Origin: Agrobacterium vitis
Lineage (GTDB): Bacteria > Pseudomonadota > Alphaproteobacteria > Rhizobiales > Rhizobiaceae
DNA: 64,000 bases
Direction of reading: 5' to 3'
NCBI RefSeq assembly: GCF_013337045.2
Contig: NZ_CP118260.1
Span: 744,001-808,000, forward strand
Below are positions 60,970 to 64,000 of this stretch, in pieces. Each line of letters begins with the position of its first letter. The stretch's first letter is position 1. Position numbers and translations under genes: made by a program. Under the pieces are notes generated by a model, which saw only the letters and a list, made by a program, of their open reading frames with translations, did no database searches and had not been told where the DNA came from.

Positions 60970-62076
60970 ATGGATCAGACCATGCATCAGGCAGAGACCG
61001 GCCATCCGGCCCTTCAACAGACAATCGACAAGGTGGCGGTGGCATTCAGCCGCCTCAAGGGCATCAAGGAGGGCTTGAGCGGGGAAGGCAGCGCAAGCGG
61101 TATTCAGTTTGACGAATGGGATTGGGAAGTGGGCGTTGGTCTCTACGGCTTCCTGCGCCGCGCCATCGCCAGCGGAGACAGGAAAGCTATCAATGATCTC
61201 GTTGATTGGTATGCCATGCAGATCGGTCGCGGCCTGCCGCCGCGCCAGATCAACAGCACGGCACCAATGCTGCCGCTTGCCATCCTGATCGGTCATGTGG
61301 ACCGGCCCGATTTTAATGCACTGGTGGAGGATTGGGCCGAATGGCTGGTAAAAAGCCTGCCGAAAACCGAGGATGGTGGTTTTCAGCATGTGGTCAAGGA
61401 ACGCTTGAACGAGGGCGAGCTTTGGGATGATACCCTGTTCATGGCTGGGTTGTTTCTGGCGCAAGCCGGTGTTCATTTTGGCCGCAAGGACTGGATCGAC
61501 GAGGCCGTCTACCAGTTCATGATCCATGCCCGTTATCTCTCGGACCCGGTCTCAGGCCTCTGGTATCACGGCTGGACCTTTGTCGGTCGTCACAACTTCG
61601 CCCGTGCCTTCTGGGCGCGTGGCAATGCCTGGATTACTGTGGCGATCCCGGAACTGTTCTTTCTGGTGCCTGATATAGACGAAAAAGACCGCCGCTTTCT
61701 GGCCAATGTGCTGAAAAGCCAGTTGCGCTCGCTGAAGGCCTTTCAACGCGAGGACGGCATGTTCCACACGCTGCTGGATGATCCGACCTCGCCGCTGGAA
61801 ACCTCGGCCACCGCCGGGATTGCCTATGGCATCCTGCGCGGCATTGAGGCGGGCATTCTGCCGGTGGCGGATAAACTCCATGCCGATAGGGCGCTGGGTG
61901 CCGTGCTGCGCCATATCGATGATGAGGGCGTGGTGTTAGGCGTCTCGGATGGTACGCCGATGGGGCATGATCTGGATTTCTACCGTCGTATTCCCAACCT
62001 GCCGACCCCTTACGGTCAGGCGCTGGCTCTGCTGCTGCTGACCGATGTGGCAATGTCATCGGAGAAAACCGTATGA
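60970..62076 (+). CDS. Unsaturated rhamnogalacturonyl/uronyl hydrolase, GH105
   Basis: 368-aa alpha/alpha-barrel hydrolase that removes the unsaturated uronic acid left by pectin lyases. The catalytic Asp pair is in ELWDDTLFMAG near residue 153; FWARGNAWITVAIPE near 215 and HTLLDDPTSPLETSATAG near 265 are family segments. It begins immediately after the preceding stop and overlaps the GH28 gene by four bases. No signal peptide, so it is cytoplasmic. Confidence 0.85.
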   Translation: MDQTMHQAETGHPALQQTIDKVAVAFSRLKGIKEGLSGEGSASGIQFDEWDWEVGVGLYGFLRRAIASGDRKAINDLVDWYAMQIGRGLPPRQINSTAPMLPLAILIGHVDRPDFNALVEDWAEWLVKSLPKTEDGGFQHVVKERLNEGELWDDTLFMAGLFLAQAGVHFGRKDWIDEAVYQFMIHARYLSDPVSGLWYHGWTFVGRHNFARAFWARGNAWITVAIPELFFLVPDIDEKDRRFLANVLKSQLRSLKAFQREDGMFHTLLDDPTSPLETSATAGIAYGILRGIEAGILPVADKLHADRALGAVLRHIDDEGVVLGVSDGTPMGHDLDFYRRIPNLPTPYGQALALLLLTDVAMSSEKTV

Positions 62077-63407
62077 CCCAGACGCTGGACATTGTCATCG
62101 ATCATCAGCACGGCGACCGCACGCAAGCCATTCAGGCGGCAATGGACCATGTGTCTGCCTCTGGCGGCGGCAGGGTTTCGCTTGCCGCTGGATTGCATCA
62201 GGTTGGTGGGCTGACGCTGCGCTCCGGTGTCGAGCTGCATCTGGGGGAGGGAGCCGTATTGCGGCCTGTGCCGGATTATCAGGCCTATGGCGACAATATC
62301 GTCTCGGTCATTGCCGAAAAATCCAACCGGGCCATGCTGGTGGCGCGCGGCGCGGACACTATCGCGCTGACAGGGCCGGGCTGCATCGACGCCAGCGGCG
62401 ATGCGTTCATTGCCGGTGACGATGTCAGCGTCGGCGTGTTTATTCCGGCGGAGTTTCGTCCGCGTGTTTTGGTGCTGGAGGGTTGCCGTGGCGTGCGTCT
62501 CGACAATGTTCAAGTCGAAAATTCGCCGATGTGGACGCTGCATTTCGTCAATTGTGAGGATGTCAGCCTTGCCAATGTGGCGATCCGCAACAATTGCCGC
62601 CTGCCCAATACCGATGGCATCGTGCTTGACGCCTGCCGCCGGGTGCTGATCGAAGACTGCACGATCTCTACCGCCGATGACGGGATCTGCCTGAAAACCA
62701 GCGTCGGGCCGGATGGCAAGGCCATCGGCACCTGCGAAGATGTGCTGGTGCGCCGCTGCACCGTCTCCAGCCAGAGCTGCGCGCTGAAGCTAGGGACCGA
62801 AAGCTTCGGGGACTTCTCCCGCGTGGTGTTCGAGGATTGCCGTGTCGAGCAATCCAACCGGGGGCTGGGGATTTTTTCCCGCGATGGCGGCAAGGTCTCC
62901 GATGTCAGGTTCTCCCGCATCACCCTGGATTGCCGGGAGACGCCGGACGGGTTCTGGGGCTCCGGCGAGGCACTGACGGTGACGGTGGTGGACCGGGTGC
63001 CGGAGCACCCGGCGGGTGCGGTGCGGGGATTGGTTGTCGAGGATGTCACCGGGCGGATGGAAGGGACGGTCAACCTTGTCTCCATGGCCGGTGCCGGTAT
63101 TCACGATGTCGCCTTGCGGCGGGTGCATCTGGCCCAACAGCCCGGGGTGCTTGGCACCGCGTTGCGCTATGATATGCGCCCAACCAATGCCGATCTCGCA
63201 CCGTCGCCGGAAGCTCATGGCCGGGCCAATGCCTGGACGCGCGGTGCGGACGGACGCATCGTCGGGCTCATCGACTATCCGGACGGAATGCCGGGCGTGT
63301 TTGCCAGCGGGGTGGAAGGGCTGACCGTAGACGATCTCGTCATCGACAGGCCGCAGCCCCTGCCGGATGGGTGGAACCGTCTGGATCTCGTTCAGCACCA
63401 AAATTAA
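62073..63407 (+). CDS. GH28-like polygalacturonase/pectinase
   Basis: 444-aa right-handed beta-helix protein. The GH28 aspartates are visible as Asn179-Thr-Asp181 and Asp202-Asp203 (NTDGI, ADDGICLKT). The usual GHG His segment is replaced by SCALKLGTES, and the RIK motif is not evident, so activity may differ from polygalacturonase. No signal peptide, suggesting action on imported oligomers, for example as an exo-enzyme on rhamnogalacturonan. It ends 18 bp before the ABC ATPase. Confidence 0.75.
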   Translation: MTQTLDIVIDHQHGDRTQAIQAAMDHVSASGGGRVSLAAGLHQVGGLTLRSGVELHLGEGAVLRPVPDYQAYGDNIVSVIAEKSNRAMLVARGADTIALTGPGCIDASGDAFIAGDDVSVGVFIPAEFRPRVLVLEGCRGVRLDNVQVENSPMWTLHFVNCEDVSLANVAIRNNCRLPNTDGIVLDACRRVLIEDCTISTADDGICLKTSVGPDGKAIGTCEDVLVRRCTVSSQSCALKLGTESFGDFSRVVFEDCRVEQSNRGLGIFSRDGGKVSDVRFSRITLDCRETPDGFWGSGEALTVTVVDRVPEHPAGAVRGLVVEDVTGRMEGTVNLVSMAGAGIHDVALRRVHLAQQPGVLGTALRYDMRPTNADLAPSPEAHGRANAWTRGADGRIVGLIDYPDGMPGVFASGVEGLTVDDLVIDRPQPLPDGWNRLDLVQHQN

Positions 63408-63425
63408 TGCATCTGGGAGGATGAT

Positions 63426-64000
63426 ATGGGAGCGTTGACACTCAAGGATCTCAACAAGTCCTACGGCGCGGTGAAGGTGCTGCATGACATAGACCTGACC
63501 ATCGAGGACGGCGAATTCGTCGTCTTCGTCGGTCCGTCGGGCTGCGGAAAATCCACCCTGCTGCGGATCATCGCCGGGTTGGAGGATGTGACGAAAGGTG
63601 CGATCAACATCGATGGTCGCGACGTCTCTCAGCTGTCGCCCGCCGAGCGCAAGATCGCCATGGTGTTCCAGTCCTATGCGCTTTATCCGCATATGAGCGT
63701 GCGCAAGAACCTGACCTTCGGGCTGGAAAACCTGAAATTCAAACGGGCCGAAATCGAGGCGCGGATCGCCGAAGCGGCAAGGATGCTGGCGATCGAGCCT
63801 TATCTGGACCGCAAGCCGCGCCAGCTTTCGGGCGGTCAGCGTCAGCGTGTGGCGATTGGCCGGGCGATTGTGCGCGAACCGGAAATTTTCCTGTTCGATG
63901 AGCCACTCTCCAATCTGGATGCGGCCCTGCGGGTCCAGACACGGGCGGAAATTACCCGCCTGCACCGCGACATCAAGACGACGATGATCTACGTGACCCA
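63426..64000 (+). CDS. Sugar ABC transporter ATP-binding protein, cut by the window end
   Basis: The first 191 residues of a UgpC/MalK-type ATPase: Walker [10 protein letters not shown], signature LSGGQRQR, Walker B FLFDEP, and the end at IYVTH. The ATG at 63426 follows GGGAGG at five bases. It is the third such ATPase in the window and belongs to the pectin-type operon; the C-terminal regulatory domain and permeases lie beyond 64000. Confidence 0.92.
   Translation, partial: MGALTLKDLNKSYGAVKVLHDIDLTIEDGEFVVFVGPSGCGKSTLLRIIAGLEDVTKGAINIDGRDVSQLSPAERKIAMVFQSYALYPHMSVRKNLTFGLENLKFKRAEIEARIAEAARMLAIEPYLDRKPRQLSGGQRQRVAIGRAIVREPEIFLFDEPLSNLDAALRVQTRAEITRLHRDIKTTMIYVT

Overview
The window reads as Rhizobiaceae DNA, closest in style to Agrobacterium/Allorhizobium. 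It is GC-rich and densely packed with operons. Features typical of the group include RibH2 behind an FMN riboswitch, UgpC/MalK-type sugar ABC loci, a vicibactin-like siderophore locus with an ECF sigma factor and RirA-type iron boxes, an N-methylglutamate pathway, and Rhizobiales-type palindromic intergenic repeats. I saw no rRNA, tRNA, CRISPR array, transposase, phage gene or replication origin. The assignments come from reading motifs by eye, with no database search. Layout: (1) 0.1-2.3 kb: FadR-type GntR regulator behind two tandem palindromes, then an M20 peptidase. (2) 2.4-9.4 kb: ArsR-type regulator with its own operator, GH51 arabinofuranosidase and a complete CUT1 sugar ABC transporter, closed by a strong terminator. 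(3) 9.4-10.2 kb: ribH2 under an FMN riboswitch. (4) 10.3-14.3 kb: LysR regulator divergent from a pipecolate-oxidase-like flavoprotein and an ALDH7 dehydrogenase, probably lysine/pipecolate catabolism. (5) 14.3-16.7 kb: beta-hydroxyacid dehydrogenase, GlcG-like protein and SMP-30 lactonase. (6) 16.7-19.6 kb: UGT-type glycosyltransferase, an acyl-homoserine-lactone LuxR solo, and a 630-bp gap rich in dyads. (7) 19.6-33 kb: siderophore locus. An acyltransferase, MATE exporter, trans-sulfuration-type PLP enzyme and E. coli-type LysA lie on the minus strand. A one-module NRPS, ornithine N-oxygenase, ECF sigma factor and GNAT protein lie on the plus strand, and FhuF on the minus strand. (8) 33-42.5 kb: AraC regulator divergent from a CUT1 transporter combined with GH36 alpha-galactosidase and GH42 beta-galactosidase. 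(9) 42.6-54.2 kb: mgdABCD, two regulators, mgsABC and gmaS, i.e. the N-methylglutamate route for methylamine, whose genes look like sarcosine oxidase and glutamate synthase. (10) 54.2-56.9 kb: MHS transporter and FMN-dependent alpha-hydroxyacid dehydrogenase. (11) 57-64 kb: sugar-binding protein divergent from an unclassified 838-aa protein, a GH105 hydrolase, a GH28-like protein and a cut-off ABC ATPase, probably pectin/rhamnogalacturonan use. The most notable regulatory signal is in the siderophore locus. The gap between the two divergent biosynthetic operons holds two head-to-head copies of TGAATT-N10-TCATTCGTC, a convincing ECF promoter pair. The ECF gene and fhuF each carry a TGA-N9-TCA box. 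Together these suggest an iron-RirA-ECF cascade driving the locus.
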